Notes under the pieces: generated by a model | Database searches by the model: none | What the model was told of the DNA's origin: nothing | What the model saw: only the letters and a program-made list of their open reading frames with translations | In this document: piece by piece, positions 10,847-22,900 of the stretch | How positions within the stretch are numbered: position 1 is the first letter of the stretch | How the letters are laid out: every line of letters begins with the position of its first letter | Assembly (NCBI RefSeq): GCF_963576675.1 | Contig: NC_088918.1 | Location: 36,117,501-36,181,500 of the forward strand | Direction of reading: 5' to 3' | Origin: Euphorbia lathyris | Lineage: Eukaryota > Streptophyta > Magnoliopsida > Malpighiales > Euphorbiaceae | DNA: 64,000 nucleotides | Made by a program: the position numbers and the translations under genes

Positions 10847-12489
10847 TGTTAGGGATTAAAGCCAGTTAATCAACTGTAGCGCAGCGGAATTGCGGTTTAA
10901 AATTTATTTCTAATCCCTTTTAGTTTGATCTTTGTCCGTTAACCATTGATTGAATAAAACCTTTTGGATCCGTTTAAGGGTAAAAACTTACCCGGATTGT
11001 CTCTTCTAGAGACGGCTGAAGAATCTACAAAGTAGTAAGATCTCCGTAGTCAGGTGCACGAACAGCTATCGAGCTAGAACCGGTGCTAGCCGAAGAACGG
11101 AAGAACAACGGGAGAGATTTTGAAATTCGGCAAAAGATTTCTCCACTTTCTCAATGTAGTGGACGAAATTCTGTTTTTTTTTTTTTTATTTCTTATGGTG
11201 GCCGAATATCATCAGTAGGTTAATTAGGGTTAGGGAGTTTAATTTATATATAGTGTATTCCTAAACCAATTAGGTTTAGGGTTAATTGGTTAATTACAAA
11301 ACTAATCCAATTCTAACTTAATTACTCAAATAAATACCAATAGTATTTATTTTATGCAATTAGTTCTAATTAGATTAAATTTAATTGCCCCAACTAAATA
11401 AACAACACTAATTAATAAATTGACGTATTAATTTAATTATTTGTTCACCGAATGCAATTTTATTAATTTACAAATTAATTAATTACATTCCGCAAACTAA
11501 TTAATCAATTAAATACTCAACTCCTAAATCCATTAATTAATTACCTTGATACAAAGTATCAACTAATTAATTACCTTGACATTTTATTGTCAATCAATTA
11601 ATTAATTCCATCTCTCCAATATACCGTTCTATAAGTTCTAACTCAGATGTTCGATGTGCACGATCCTATGGGACTGTCCTTAGCTAGCAGTGGGCTTATG
11701 GTCCACAGACAGTAAGTGGGTTCTAGCAAACCATTACTGCCCCTAACTAAGACAGAGTTTCAGCAGTCTAAAGATGCAGAGACCCTGTAGTTATCTCTTA
11801 ACTTCTTTTACCATTTGATATCGATATTATAAACTAGAGGCATGGCGGATGTCATCCTCTCTGATGTTTATGATATTTCTTGATCTTAAGTAGATTAATG
11901 AATCAGATAAGTAAACTACTTATCAGGGTGTGGCCACACACTTATCAATCTCACTTATCAAGTGGCCTGTGATATCATCTCACTATTATGTGAGTTGTAA
12001 TTCCATCACTTCACTATCAATACTAATGTGTTCACCTGTTCACCCAATCATACCCGTATTTGGCATCATGTTACAGACCTGTTAGGCGTATGTCAAAGTG
12101 AACCGGATCCCACATTAATATTATAATGAAATCTGGTCTGAAGACAGTTAGAGACCTACTTAAGAAAACTAATGACACAACCACCATGTAGTTTTCTCGG
12201 GCGGATCGATCCAGTCACATGTATACAACACGTACCCATATTCACAACTGACTTATCAAGTACCATGGCTAGTATCAATTACTACCATACAGTCGTCGAA
12301 TATACAAGTCTGTGGTCCTAATCATTCCCATGATAGAATAGACTTGGATATGGTTTTACGATTATCAATCAATGGATTCTCTATTCATATTATAGCACAA
12401 GATATAAATGAACTAGATTAATGCCTTTATTAATGTGACACAAATACATTTTATAAGAACCAATGCCTATGAACTAGGGCACACCAACA
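10847..12489 (-). repeat. Copia-B LTR 2 (shared by both units)
   Basis: The 1643-bp LTR has TGTT...AACA ends. It acts as the 5' LTR of unit 1 and the 3' LTR of unit 2. It has no target duplication of its own, as expected for an LTR shared in a tandem. A TATA-like stretch lies at about 11241-11255 on the minus strand. Confidence 0.93.
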
Positions 12490-12504
12490 GTCTCCCACTT
12501 GAAC
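12490..12504 (-). promoter_or_regulatory. Polypurine tract of Copia-B unit 2
   Basis: It is identical to the tract at 4101-4115 and lies directly next to LTR 2. Confidence 0.8.
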
Positions 12505-13420
12505 TAGTTCCAAGCGGGTATTTCCCTAAACACTATAGATCTAGTACTACCAATTGCATTGGTAAACTGACCAGCGAAATTGTTCTCAGTGTCAACCCTC
12601 TATAATGTAATGTCACCGGGTAAGGTGTTACCATCTAAGTACGCGTTTGGATCTCTTGTGTGACATGGGATCCAGTGCTTGTGCTATGTCCCCATTATTG
12701 TCATAGAAAACATCAACTAATCCTAGGAGAGTTTGACCTACTCCTAAATCAGTTATGAGCTTCTTAATCCAAACTTCTTTCTCTGCATCATTGCATGCAA
12801 CGATGTACTTAGCTTCCGTCATAGAATTGGCAATGGTTGGCTACTTTAAGGATCTCCAACTAATGGCATCGTCATTCAGGAGAAATCCATACCCAGTATG
12901 TGACTGGTTATCATCCTTAAAACCTCAGTCAGTGTAGCCTGATATTGCCATTCCTCCTACTCATCAAATACTAAGAAAAACATCCTTGGTACGGTTGAGG
13001 TACTTCAGGATTGCCTTGACTATCTTCCAGCGTTCCTTATCGGGATCTGACTGGCACCGACTAGTCATGTTTGGTGCAACACGCAACATCTGGCCTTGTA
13101 CATGACATAGAGTACATGATGGATTCTTGTCTATGTACGATGCCTGACTCAAGCCTAGAAGTCAATTGGATCTAACCTTGTAGATCTTGATCTGCTTCTC
13201 CTAAGTCTTTCATTGTGAAGCATTTACTCAACCACTACTTGATCTTGCAGTGTTAATATATTGCCTCCAATGAGCAGTATGTCATCGACATACAATATTA
13301 GGAAAGTGGATATGCTCCCACTGAATTTCATATACACATAGGGTTCATTAGAATTTTGTACGAATCTACTTGAAACACCACCTGTATAACCGGTTTAGCC
13401 TCCTCAATGCTTTGAGGATC
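12505..13420 (-). pseudogene. pol: Copia-B unit 2 RT-RNase H remnant
   Basis: This is a near copy of the unit 1 remnant. RNase H pieces lie at about 12628-12822 (DNNGDIAQA here), the RT C-terminus at 12964-13152, and YVDD at about 13281-13292. The same loss of the RT N-terminal half and the same breaks are present. The few substitutions show that the copies have diverged slightly since duplication. Confidence 0.85.
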
Positions 13421-14584
13421 TATATCGGTTCCCAAAGCATCCTCAGCATAAGCTGCACGAGTTTGTGAGTCTTGAATCTCAACGAGATCAATATCACTCC
13501 CAGTGTCTACTTTGGAAAGGAATTCCTTTTCCAAAAAAAACATTGCAAACCTAGCCACGAATGTTTTATTCTCAGCTGGGTTGTAGAAGTAATAACCCTT
13601 AGTTTCCTTAGGGTAACCCACAAACTGGCATTTAACAGATCTGGACTCTAGTTTTCCACTTATCAATTTCTTGACATGTGCATCAAAGCCCCAAATCTTC
13701 ATGAAGGAAACGTTGGGCTTTCGGCCCGTCCATAATTCATATGGTGTTCCTTCAACTGCCTTGCTCGGTGTATTGCTAATTATATGAGTAGCAGTTTCCA
13801 AAGCAAATCCCCAAAAGGAGATAGGGAGAAAAGCTTGACTCATCATTGAGTGGACCATATCGAGCAGGGTCCTATTCCTCCTTTTTGACACTCCATTCCA
13901 TTAGGGCGTACCAGAAGGAGTGAGTTGGAATACAATCCCACACTCTCTCAAGAATGAGACAAACTCTTGGCTCAAGTATTCGCCCCCTCTATCAGACCGG
14001 AGCGCTTTTGCTTTCTTGCCAAGTTGATTTTCTACTTCATTTTTAAAATCTTTGAATCTCAAAAGAGTTTCAGATTTATGTTTCATCAGATACACATACC
14101 CATACCGGCTATAGTCATCTATGAAGGTAACAAAGTACAGAAAACCAGATCTAGCACTTGTGCTCATTGGACCGCATACATCTGAGTGTATCAGCACCAA
14201 CAGCTCCGTGGCCCTTACACCAGTCTTGGTGAAAGGCGCCTTTATCATCTTCCCTCTTAAACAAGATTCACATGTGTCATAAGACTGCATGTCGAATGAC
14301 CCTAGCGCTCCACTAGAGTAAAGCCTAGTTATGCGTTTCTCATTTATGTGGCCAAGACGTCAGTGCCAGATATATGTAGGATTTAGTTCATTAGTCTTAA
14401 TCCTTTTAGCATTTATATTATAGATGGATTCACTACGTTTTAGATCAAGGATATACAAACCATTTTCTAGAAATGCGGTTCCATAAACAATATTGCCAAG
14501 ATGTATAGAAATCATACCACGTCCAATATTAAAATTAAAACCATAAATATCCAACATAGAAACTGAAATAATATTCCTGCGCAT
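13328..14584 (-). pseudogene. pol: Copia-B unit 2 pre-integrase and integrase remnant
   Basis: The pre-integrase block is at 14360-14584, the integrase zinc/core part at 13901-14290, and the core C-terminus with the connecting tail at 13328-13891. The A-run frameshift seen in unit 1 is absent, so the C-terminal frame is longer (187 codons). The unit also retains three codons (about 14196-14204) that unit 1 lacks. The stop after TPSGTP is shared with unit 1. Confidence 0.87.
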
Positions 14585-14736
14585 TGCAGGTACAAGATAG
14601 CAATTTCTAATTTCTAAAACTAATCCACTAGGTATCTCTAAGAATAATCTTCGATCTTTAAGGCCTCTACATGAGCACCATTGTCGACTCGAAGATCTAC
14701 TTCACCAGATCCCAGCAATCTCCTATTTCTTTGTCC

Positions 14737-15155
14737 CTACACATTTGAACAAATGTGAGTACCACATCTAGTGTTTACAACCCAAGATGTAGAAATAGCC
14801 AGATTAAATTCAACAACATAAATACCTGAACCAGAAGCTTTGTCCTTCTGTTTCTCCCTTAGCTTTGGACACACATTTTTCCAGTGTCCCTTCTCATTAC
14901 ACTCATGGCAGATATCATCTGCTGAGGCCAACCTACCTTTAGAATCTGCCGCCTTCCTAGCCTTGGGGTTGGCCTATTGGGCCTTCGCTTTGGACTTGGA
15001 CTTGGCCTTTCCCTTAGGTACGTTCCCTTTATTAACCAGCAACACTTCTGGAGTCCTCTTGTAGGATTGCTCAGCAAGTTTCAACATGCCATACAATTCT
15101 ACTACAGACTTATCAACGCCCTGCATGTGGTAGTGCATGATAAACTGATTATAGG
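14737..15155 (-). pseudogene. gag-pro: Copia-B unit 2 gag C-terminus and protease remnant
   Basis: The frame holds the gag segment after FIMHYHMQG, a basic stretch, the zinc knuckle CHECNEKGHWKNVC and the defective protease motif NTR. A stop in the basic region (near 14972) is specific to this unit. The upstream part of gag is missing, because the sequence jumps at about 15156 straight into the LTR remnant. The hAT-1 target is empty here. Confidence 0.87.
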
Positions 15156-15186
15156 ACCAATGCCTATGAACTAGGGCACACCAACA
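15156..15186 (-). repeat. 31-base remnant of the outer Copia-B 5' LTR
   Basis: These bases match the outer end of the Copia-B LTR (4070-4100 and 12459-12489) and end in ACCAACA next to target copy CAAAC. They mark the right boundary of the original insertion and prove that a third LTR once existed. Confidence 0.9.
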
Positions 15187-15191
15187 CAAAC

Positions 15192-16242
15192 CTCTCTTGA
15201 AGAGCTTGCAAACATGCTCAAATCAGTTGAGCCCAATATGAAGAAAGACAAGGCCATACCGGCTCTTGTAATCGAGGGATCGAAGAAAAGGAAAGGGAAT
15301 TTTCCCAATCCTAAACATCCCAAGAAAGGTAAGAGAGATGTGTCCAAGGGAAAAGAAGTGAAGAAACCCAAAGGAGAATGCCACTTCTGTGGTAAAGACG
15401 GGCATTGGAAGAGAAACTGCAAGGAGTATCTAGCCACCCTCAAGAAGGGAAAAGGCGGTGCTTCTACGTCTGGTATGTTCTATATAAACAAGAGACGCAT
15501 GCTAAAGCTACATTCAGATGGGCTTATAGATCCAATCGATTCTGAATCATTGGAAACATACGAATCATGTTTAAAAGGTAAAATGACAAAGACACCCTTT
15601 AGCAATAAAGGTGAGCGTGTATCAGACACTCTAGGACTCATTCATTCAGATGTATGTGGTCCTATGTCAGTCCAAGCAAGAGGAGGATTCAGATACTTCA
15701 TTAGCTTCATAGATGATCATACTCGCTATGGTTATATCTACTTGATGAGGCACAAATCAGAAGCCTTTGACAAGTTCAAATGCTTCAAGAATGAAGTGGA
15801 AAATCAATTAGGAAAGAAAATAAAAACACTTCGATCTGATCGAGGTGGCGAATATCTTTATGATGATTTTCTAAATTATCTAACTGAATGTGGGATATGC
15901 TCACAATGGACACCTCCTTATACACCACAACACAATGGTGTATCCGAGAGGAGAAACCGTACCCTATTAGATATGGTACGATCTATGATGAGCATGGCCT
16001 TACTTCCAAAGACGTTCTGGGGCTATGCCTTAGAAACTACCCTCTTCACCCTGAACCGAGTACCAACTAAATCCGCTGTTTCCACACCATATGAATTGTT
16101 CGTTGGTAAGAAACCCGTGTTCTCGTTCATGAGAGTATGGGGTTGTTCAGCATATGTCAAACGCGTTGCGTCCGACAAATTAGATTCTAAATCTGATAAA
16201 TGTTTCTTCATTGGATATCCCAGGGAAACCATAGGGTATTAA
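15192..16242 (+). pseudogene. gag-pol: Copia-A gag C-terminus fused to integrase (protease lost)
   Basis: The frame continues gag after the Copia-B insertion. A lysine-rich segment precedes a zinc knuckle (CHFCGKDGHWKRNC, about 15382-15423). About 20 residues later it jumps directly into the integrase zinc region (CESCLKGK), so the protease, the pre-integrase domain and the first part of the HHCC motif are deleted in frame. The integrase core shows Asp in HSDVCGP (about 15649), Asp in RSDRGGEY (about 15840) and Glu in SERRNRTLL (about 15950). A TAA at 16240-16242 is the only nonsense codon before RT. Without protease the element would need help in trans. Confidence 0.9.
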
Positions 16243-18099
16243 TTCTATCATCCAGATGATCAGAAAGTAATAGTATCCAAACACGCAACCTTCTTAGAGA
16301 AAGAGTTTCTCGAAGAAACACAAAAGGGAAGCGTGATTGAACTCGACGAAGTTCAAGAGGAAGAAACAACGACTGAAACAACAGAAGCGGTTGAGGTACC
16401 CGAAGAAGTCCCATTAGATGAGACTCCAGTGGCACCTATTCGTAGATCACAAAGAGTTCGTGAACTCCCAGTTAGATATGGTTTTCTAGTGGGAGATGAT
16501 GACGAGGTTCCCGTGTTAGACGACGAACCCGAAAACTACGAAGAGGCTCTTACTAGTCCAGATTCTAAAGCATGGCTTGAGGCCATGGATTCTGAAATGG
16601 ATTCCATGTATACTAACCAAGTTTGGACTTTGGTTGATCCACCCAAAGGGATAAAACCCATTGGGTGCAGGTGGATCTTCAAAAAGAAGACTGCCATGGA
16701 TGGAAAGGTTAGCACCTACAAGGCTAGGTTGGTAGCGAAGGGATATCGTCAGAAACAAGGTGTTGATTATGACGAAACCTTCTCTCCTGTTGCTATGTCC
16801 AAATCAATCAGAATCATACTTGCAATTGCCGCTCATTTTGATTATGAGATTTTGCAAATGGATGTGAAAACAGCTTTCCTAAATAGAAATCTGCTTGATG
16901 ATGTATACATGATGCAGCCTGAAGGTTTCATATCAAAGGATGCAAATAAAGTTTACAAACTTCAGAGATCCATTTATGGACTCAAGCAAGCATCAAGAAG
17001 CTGGAATAAGCGTTTTGACGAAACCATAAAACAATTTGGTTTCGAACAAAATTGCGAAGAAGCTTGCATTTACAAGAAAGCAAGTGGGAGCTCTATAGCA
17101 TTTCTCATACTATATGTGGACGATATACTGTTAATGGGAAATGACATTGCTCTATTACAATCGGTGAAAGTTTGGTTATCTGGTAACTTCTCAATGAAAG
17201 ACCTTGGTGAAGCAGCCTATATACTTGGTATAAAGATCTACAGAGATAGATCGCGTAGACTGCTTGGTCTTTCACAGGCTACATACATTGAAAAGGTGCT
17301 AAATCGGTTTAGCATGCTTGAATCGAAACGAGGTAACTTACCCATGGTACATGGAGTAAAGTTAAACAATCATCAATGTCCTAAAACTGATGATGACAAA
17401 CGACGCATGGCTGTAGTCCCGTATGCCAGCGCGATCGGTTCGATTATGTATGCTATGCTATGCAATAGACCTGACGTAGCGTTCGCGTTATCTGTAACGA
17501 GTCGTTACCAAGGGAATCCAGGAGACGAGCATTGGATTGCCGTCAAGAACATTCTTAAGTACTTGAGAAGGACTAAAGATATGTTCCTAGTGTACGGAGA
17601 AGGAGATCTGAAAATACAAGGATTTTCAGACGCTAGTCATCTCACAGATGAGAATGATTTTAAATCCCAATCAGGATACCTGTTTATCCTAAATGGGGGC
17701 GCGGTCAGTTGGAAAAGTTCCAAGCAGGGAAGCGTAGCTTTCTCTACGACCGAGTCAGAGTACATCGCTGCTGCGGAAGCGGCAAAGGAAGCAGTTTGGA
17801 TTAGAAAGTTCATTACAGAACTAGGTGTGGTGCCTGACATTGTCAATCCCATTACTCTGTACTGTGATAACAATGGAGCCATTGCGCAAGCAAAGGAACC
17901 ACGGTCTCATAATGCATCCAAGCACTACCTAAAGCGATACCACATCATAAGAGAGATTGTGGCTAGAGGAGATGTGAGAATAGAAAGAGTACCTACAGAG
18001 GACAACATTGCAGATCCGTTGACAAAGCCTTTAACCCAGAAAGTACATGATCGTCATTTAACTTCTACTGGGATAAGTTTTAGAAACAATTGGCTTTAG
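16243..18099 (+). pseudogene. pol: Copia-A integrase tail, reverse transcriptase and RNase H
   Basis: This is in frame with the preceding segment after the TAA and open to the TAG at 18097-18099. An acidic connector (about 16330-16430) leads to RT, with IFKKKTAMDG...ARLVAKGY and the catalytic YVDDILLMG (about 17112). RNase H motifs follow: FSDASH, TESEYIAAA, DNNGAI and the final HHIIRE-like block. RT copies element RNA to DNA and RNase H removes the template. All catalytic residues I can check are present. A lone stop keeps it from being expressed with integrase unless it is read through. Confidence 0.9.
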
Positions 18100-18100
18100 T

Positions 18101-18113
18101 CCAAGTGGGAGTA
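18101..18113 (+). promoter_or_regulatory. Polypurine tract of Copia-A
   Basis: CCAAGTGGGAGTA lies between the pol stop and the LTR start, the standard place for plus-strand priming. Confidence 0.85.
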
Positions 18114-19972
18114 TGTTGGGGTTTAGTGTCCTATAGTCAATTGTTGCAGGATACAAACTTATTGTAAATGAATTATTCTTTATATCATTTGTTTTAATGA
18201 GATATATGTTTTATAACTATATAAAGGCAATCCCTTTTAAGCACTGAATAAAGTCTAATAAAAGGAAATCCGTAAGTTTGTTTAAAGTGATTATAAAGTG
18301 TTCATACAAGCATGAAGTGAGACAAAACTTTATAATAAACTAATAAACTTAAAACCACCCCAAGTCAAGTGATATATTTAGGATTGATATATCACGGTTG
18401 AGACTTGTATGTAACAATGTCTTCTGTCCGACAGAAAGATGATCTCACAAGCTTCATATATATAGATATCTGGACAGTTACATAGATCCGGTGAAACGTT
18501 GTTCATTAGGATTGGGGATCCGATTTGAGATAACAGGATGGGTAGATTCATCCTTGTCAACTGTTCATCTCATTGGTATTACTAGGTATAACTAATCCTC
18601 AGACTCAAAAGAATGTTAATTGGTCATCCTGAATTACTGAATGTGAGACTTTGATCCTGCGGTCCCACGATCCTTAACAGAGATGACTCTGGGGTGTGAA
18701 CTGCAAAGGTTGGGTGTCACAGGAAGTAATGTCAGGGTAGTTATACATTGGATTGAGCATTTATCACTCCCGATTAATGGGAGATACATCCAAGGATCGC
18801 TTGTGGAAGACTCGACTCTAAACCCTTGCAAGGTGATAGCTTAAGAGTAGAAATACAGATTTCACTTAACCTATCTTTTTGAGTTGACTCGGCCAAGAAC
18901 AAGTAAAACGAACGTCTCGCTATATGTGACTTGACATTACCCATAGTCATAAGATTCAGTTCAAGGATGTAGTTGATAAAGGATCGAATTATACCGTAAC
19001 TAATACGGAAGGGTTAACGACAGAATCAACCTGTCTTCTTAACGGACTCTGGGGGAATGATTACAGACTTGCCAATAACATACTCAGTACATCATTCCGT
19101 TATGCAAGGATTAAATATAATTCTTGAAGAAATTAATTTAATAGTTGCATACGACCAGAAGTAGTAAGAACCTAATGGATAACACGTAAGACTTGGAACC
19201 AAAAGAGAGATGAATATGATTAATAGATGGAAGCCCAATTGAGCCCAGTAAGGCCCAAATATATGGAGGGGGGCGAAATTTGTATATAGAGATAAGGAAT
19301 TGATTTTATTCCATTAATCCTAATTTGATTAGGATTATGAATTAAATTAATTAATTAAATTAGGAGTTTTAATTGGATTAATATACTCCTATTATTATTA
19401 TCCAATTAGGTTATTTATTATTATCCTAAATATATTAGATATATAGTGAGATAATAATTAGGAATCCTTTTCCGAATTGGATTCCTATTAAGTAACCTAT
19501 TCCTATCTAACTAGGGTTTAGATTCAAGCAACTATATATACCCCCTCCCATGTGAATTTCGACCAAGCCTAATCCCTCCCCCTTTAGTGATTTTCGAAAT
19601 TGCTATTCAGTGAGAGAAAAAGAATTCCCATCCCCTAGTTCGTGGACAAGAATTCATACGGCATTCCATCGATTGATTAATCTTATTCATCCCTCTTTCT
19701 CTTTGATCTTGTGTTGGTTAATTAGAGGCAATCTATTTTGGTTGCATCTCATAAGGGTTGATTTCATCTTAACCTCTCCGTGTTAAACTTTGTGGTTGGA
19801 ATCTCGGAGAAAAATTGTGGGCACTTTTTTAACAACGGTAGATTGTTCATCGAAAGGTATTCCTTCTTATCCCTCTTTATATGAAATAACGATTAACGGA
19901 TCCTATGGTTAAAAGGAAATTGGCTAAAATTTTTATATTTCCGCTGCTATACCTTAGCCCTAATTTCCTTCA
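18114..19972 (+). repeat. 3' LTR of Copia-A
   Basis: The 1859-bp LTR starts TGTTGGGG and ends CCTTCA. A TATA box (ACTATATATA) at 19531-19540 probably directs transcription, giving a transcript start shortly after. The U3 part is AT-rich and has no coding frame. The end repeats the window start. Confidence 0.93.
19531..19540 (+). promoter_or_regulatory. TATA box in the Copia-A LTR
   Basis: ACTATATATA is followed by a C-rich stretch about 20 bases long, a usual plant core-promoter arrangement. The 5' copy lies outside the window. Confidence 0.6.
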
Positions 19973-22900
19973 GTTGCTGGGTTTGCTTGCCGGGGGCAGC
20001 AGAAGTTGAGCAGGGAGGATGTTTCTTTTGTTGAGTTCCTTCTACTTGTTGCGTATCTTTCTCCCCTGTTTTGCCAGCATCACCGGACTGAGGGGCAGAA
20101 GCATAAAACTGACCCCTCTCAACAGCACGAGTCAAGATAGCTGAATATTGTTGCATGTTACTCGTACTTTCTTTGAGACCACTGAAGACCTGGATGCCAT
20201 CTGCCATACTGGATGCGGGGATCTTAATATGAGCGCTGAGCATACTGAGTAGAAACTCAAGTGACTTCCCAATCCAAGTAACGGAGTCGGTCATCCTAGC
20301 ATATGACTGATAATACATCTTGAGCATGGAAGCATCGTAGATATGACACTGAGCATTCAGATGACGAACATGATCAAGAGTTGTTTTGGTGCAGAGTAGG
20401 ATGTCGTTGGTCTTAACCTGGTCAGTTTCCATTTATTCTTTGCTCAGGTTGAGTAAGCATACAACTTCACCGAGTTGTTCAATTGTGCATTGAGAAGAAG
20501 AGGAAACGAGGTCTCGAGCTTCGGTTATCTCAGTGGTCAGCTGGGTGAAATGCTGAGTGACTTCAGCAGAAGTTGTGAATGATGAGTTCACGGTAGATAG
20601 GGCATTGATTTTCCCTTCAATTGAGTCCATGTGATTTACCATCATAAGTTGAAGCTCCACCAGCTTGACCATAATTTCTTGCTTGGGCTGCTGAGAGACC
20701 AAGGAGGTCATAATATTCATCAGCTCCTTCAGACCTTTGAGTTCAGTCAAAAGTTGTGTGATGGATGAGAGTTGAGTCGGCTCAGCAGGAGTGGACCCAG
20801 CAAGAGTGGCTTGAGACTGATCAATTGCTTGTAGTAGCATATGGGCTGAGTTGATGATTCGACGTCCTGACTCCTAGGCGTTGAGAAAGTTGTAGGAATC
20901 ATCTTCAGTATGGTTCTGTGAAGTCTCAGGGGCCGTTTCTTTGTCAGCAGCCAGGATATTGATATTTGGTTGCTGACCAGAAGTAGAGGTGCCAGCTTGG
21001 TCATGAGTGGCATCCTTATTTGGAACGCCATCAGCAGGAGCTAACTGGATGACTATCTACTCGGTAGGAGTTAGAAGTGTTTGCCCAGCAGAGGTATTTA
21101 CCTGCTCAGTGTCAGTTTGGAGTTGAGTGGAAACTTGAGGTTGAGGCAACTCAGAACTGTCTTTAGCAGGAGTGTTTTCCGTTGCTAGCTCGTTGGATTG
21201 AGCAGATGGAACTTCGATAGCTTTCTCAGTAGAAGGTTGAGCAGCGGTGTCGGCAGAAGGTGTCCCTTTTTGGATTTGGGAGTCGGCTTGTTCCTAAGTC
21301 TAAGGAACAGAGGCTTGATTTTCCTTGACTTGACTTGTAGTGGGTTTAGTGATGTTGGTGAAGAAGTTGAATTGAAGCCCATTCAGGTCAGTAATAGGGT
21401 TCCTCAACGGAGATTCATCCAGGATGTCTATGAGGTTAGGCTTCAGTGCCTTCCGCTTGAACCGCTTTTCCATGCTTCCTTTATGATTTTTGGTTGGAGG
21501 AAAAGGGACAACAGAGATAGGTTCTGGGGACTCAGGAGAGGAGTTGAGTCCAAAGTCAGTGTAAAGGTCCTTAACAACCTTGTTCTTCACTGGTGACTCA
21601 ACTCCTTGTTCAACAGTATGCCCAGCGGCAGCTGTGTTACTTCCCTCAGCAGCGTGCATCTTATTAGCTTCAGGTTGTTCCTCAGTACAACCTTGCTCTT
21701 CCTCCTGAGGAGTCTTTTCCAAGTCGATTTCCTGAGCTCATAGGAAATGTGAATCCTTTGAGATGATGAAGTCGAGTGGAGCAGCATCCAATGGCATCAT
21801 CCCAGAGGTTTTCTTCCTCTTTAGGGGTTGCTCAAGTGTCTCCTCACTTTCTTCCTCAGGCTCAGCTCGCTTCTTCTTTCTTTCAGCTGACTCTGGTTGC
21901 TTTTGAGCTGACTCAGCAGGAGCAGCTTTCTTCTCCCTTACCGCCAGCCTGATCTTCTTCACAGTTTGATTAATGTCTTTGGCTGTCGGTGTTGAGGATG
22001 GGTCAGCTTTCCTCTTCCTTTCCTTCTTGGGTAACTCAGCAGGTGCTTCTTCAACCATGGTTTCCTTTCCTTTCTGAGGTAGCTCAGCAGGTGCTTCTTA
22101 AACCATAGTTTCCTTTCCTTTCTTAGATTTGAAAGGAAGGCTGTGAGCTAAGTCGTACAGGATTGCTGAGGTTATCTCAGTGCCTACTACATCTATTTCC
22201 CCCTTGAGGCTGATCTTGTGATCCTGGAGAATTCTGGTGATGAGAGAACCCATCCTGAGGATCCCACTGCTGCGTTGGAAAGCCCAATGAGAAAGACGGG
22301 TATGTTGAGTGGTTGATAGTTGAGCATATACCAGATAGACATGTCCACGGGCCTGGGTACCCGCCCGGTCCGCCCAGGTCCGTGTCCCTTGGACCGGGCT
22401 TGGACAATGATAATTGATGTTAGGCCCAGCCCGGCCCAGGCCCGCTAAAGCCCGCCTATTTTTTGGGCGGGCTTGGGATTAATGCAAATAGCACGGGCCG
22501 GCCCAGCCCGGCCCGCCTACTAATATTAATTAATAAATTTTTTATATTTATATATTTATATATTAAATATTTATTTTTAAGTATTAAAATTTATTTTTTA
22601 TAATTAAAAAATTATATATATATGTTTAGATGGGTTTACATGGGCTGGGCTTGGGATTTGATTTTTAAGCCCGAGCCCAGCCTGGCCCGAGCCCGCCTAA
22701 ATTACTAGTGGGCTGGACTGGGCTTGGGCTGAGGACTTTTATACAAAAGCCCGCCTGACCCAGCCCGAGCCCGGCCGAGCCCGACCCATGGCCAGGTCTA
22801 ATACCAAATGAAGCATTGCTCAAAGTTTGAGGCTGAGGAGGAGGCATTGACTTTGGGAAAAAGGTAGTTGGTCAGGATGTAATGTGCTTGTCTTTGAGGC

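Larger units (their letters stand above)
2456..15186 (-). mobile_element. Copia-B tandem array: LTR-internal-LTR-internal-LTR remnant
   Basis: Read on the minus strand, the array has LTRs at 2456-4100 and 10847-12489 and a 31-base LTR start at 15156-15186. Internal regions lie at 4101-10846 and 12490-15155. The whole array, not each unit, is bounded by one 5-bp duplication, CAAAC at 2451-2455 and 15187-15191. Both internal regions share the same loss of the N-terminal RT region and the same nonsense codons. A single insertion followed by unequal crossing-over between LTRs explains this best. A later deletion removed most of the outer 5' LTR, the leader and the gag start of the right-hand unit. 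The left unit also carries hAT-1. Confidence 0.9.
1..19972 (+). mobile_element. Copia-A, Ty1/copia LTR retrotransposon (5' end outside window), host of the Copia-B array
   Basis: The element runs from the last 69 bases of a 5' LTR, through a Met-tRNA primer site, a long leader, gag and pol, to a polypurine tract and a complete 3' LTR. The last 67 or so bases of the two LTRs match exactly by eye. The coding order gag, integrase, RT, RNase H is that of Ty1/copia. About 12.7 kb of Copia-B is inserted in gag; without it the element would be about 7.2 kb plus the missing part of the 5' LTR. It interrupts the extra ORF of minus-strand Copia-C at 19972/19973. The left target duplication is outside the window, so the right one (expected GTTGC) cannot be confirmed. 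Confidence 0.93.

Noticed and set aside
22177..22847. Gly/Pro-rich minus-strand frames over hAT-3 as genes
   Set aside because: They are translations of GC-rich hAT arms and cross the insertion borders.
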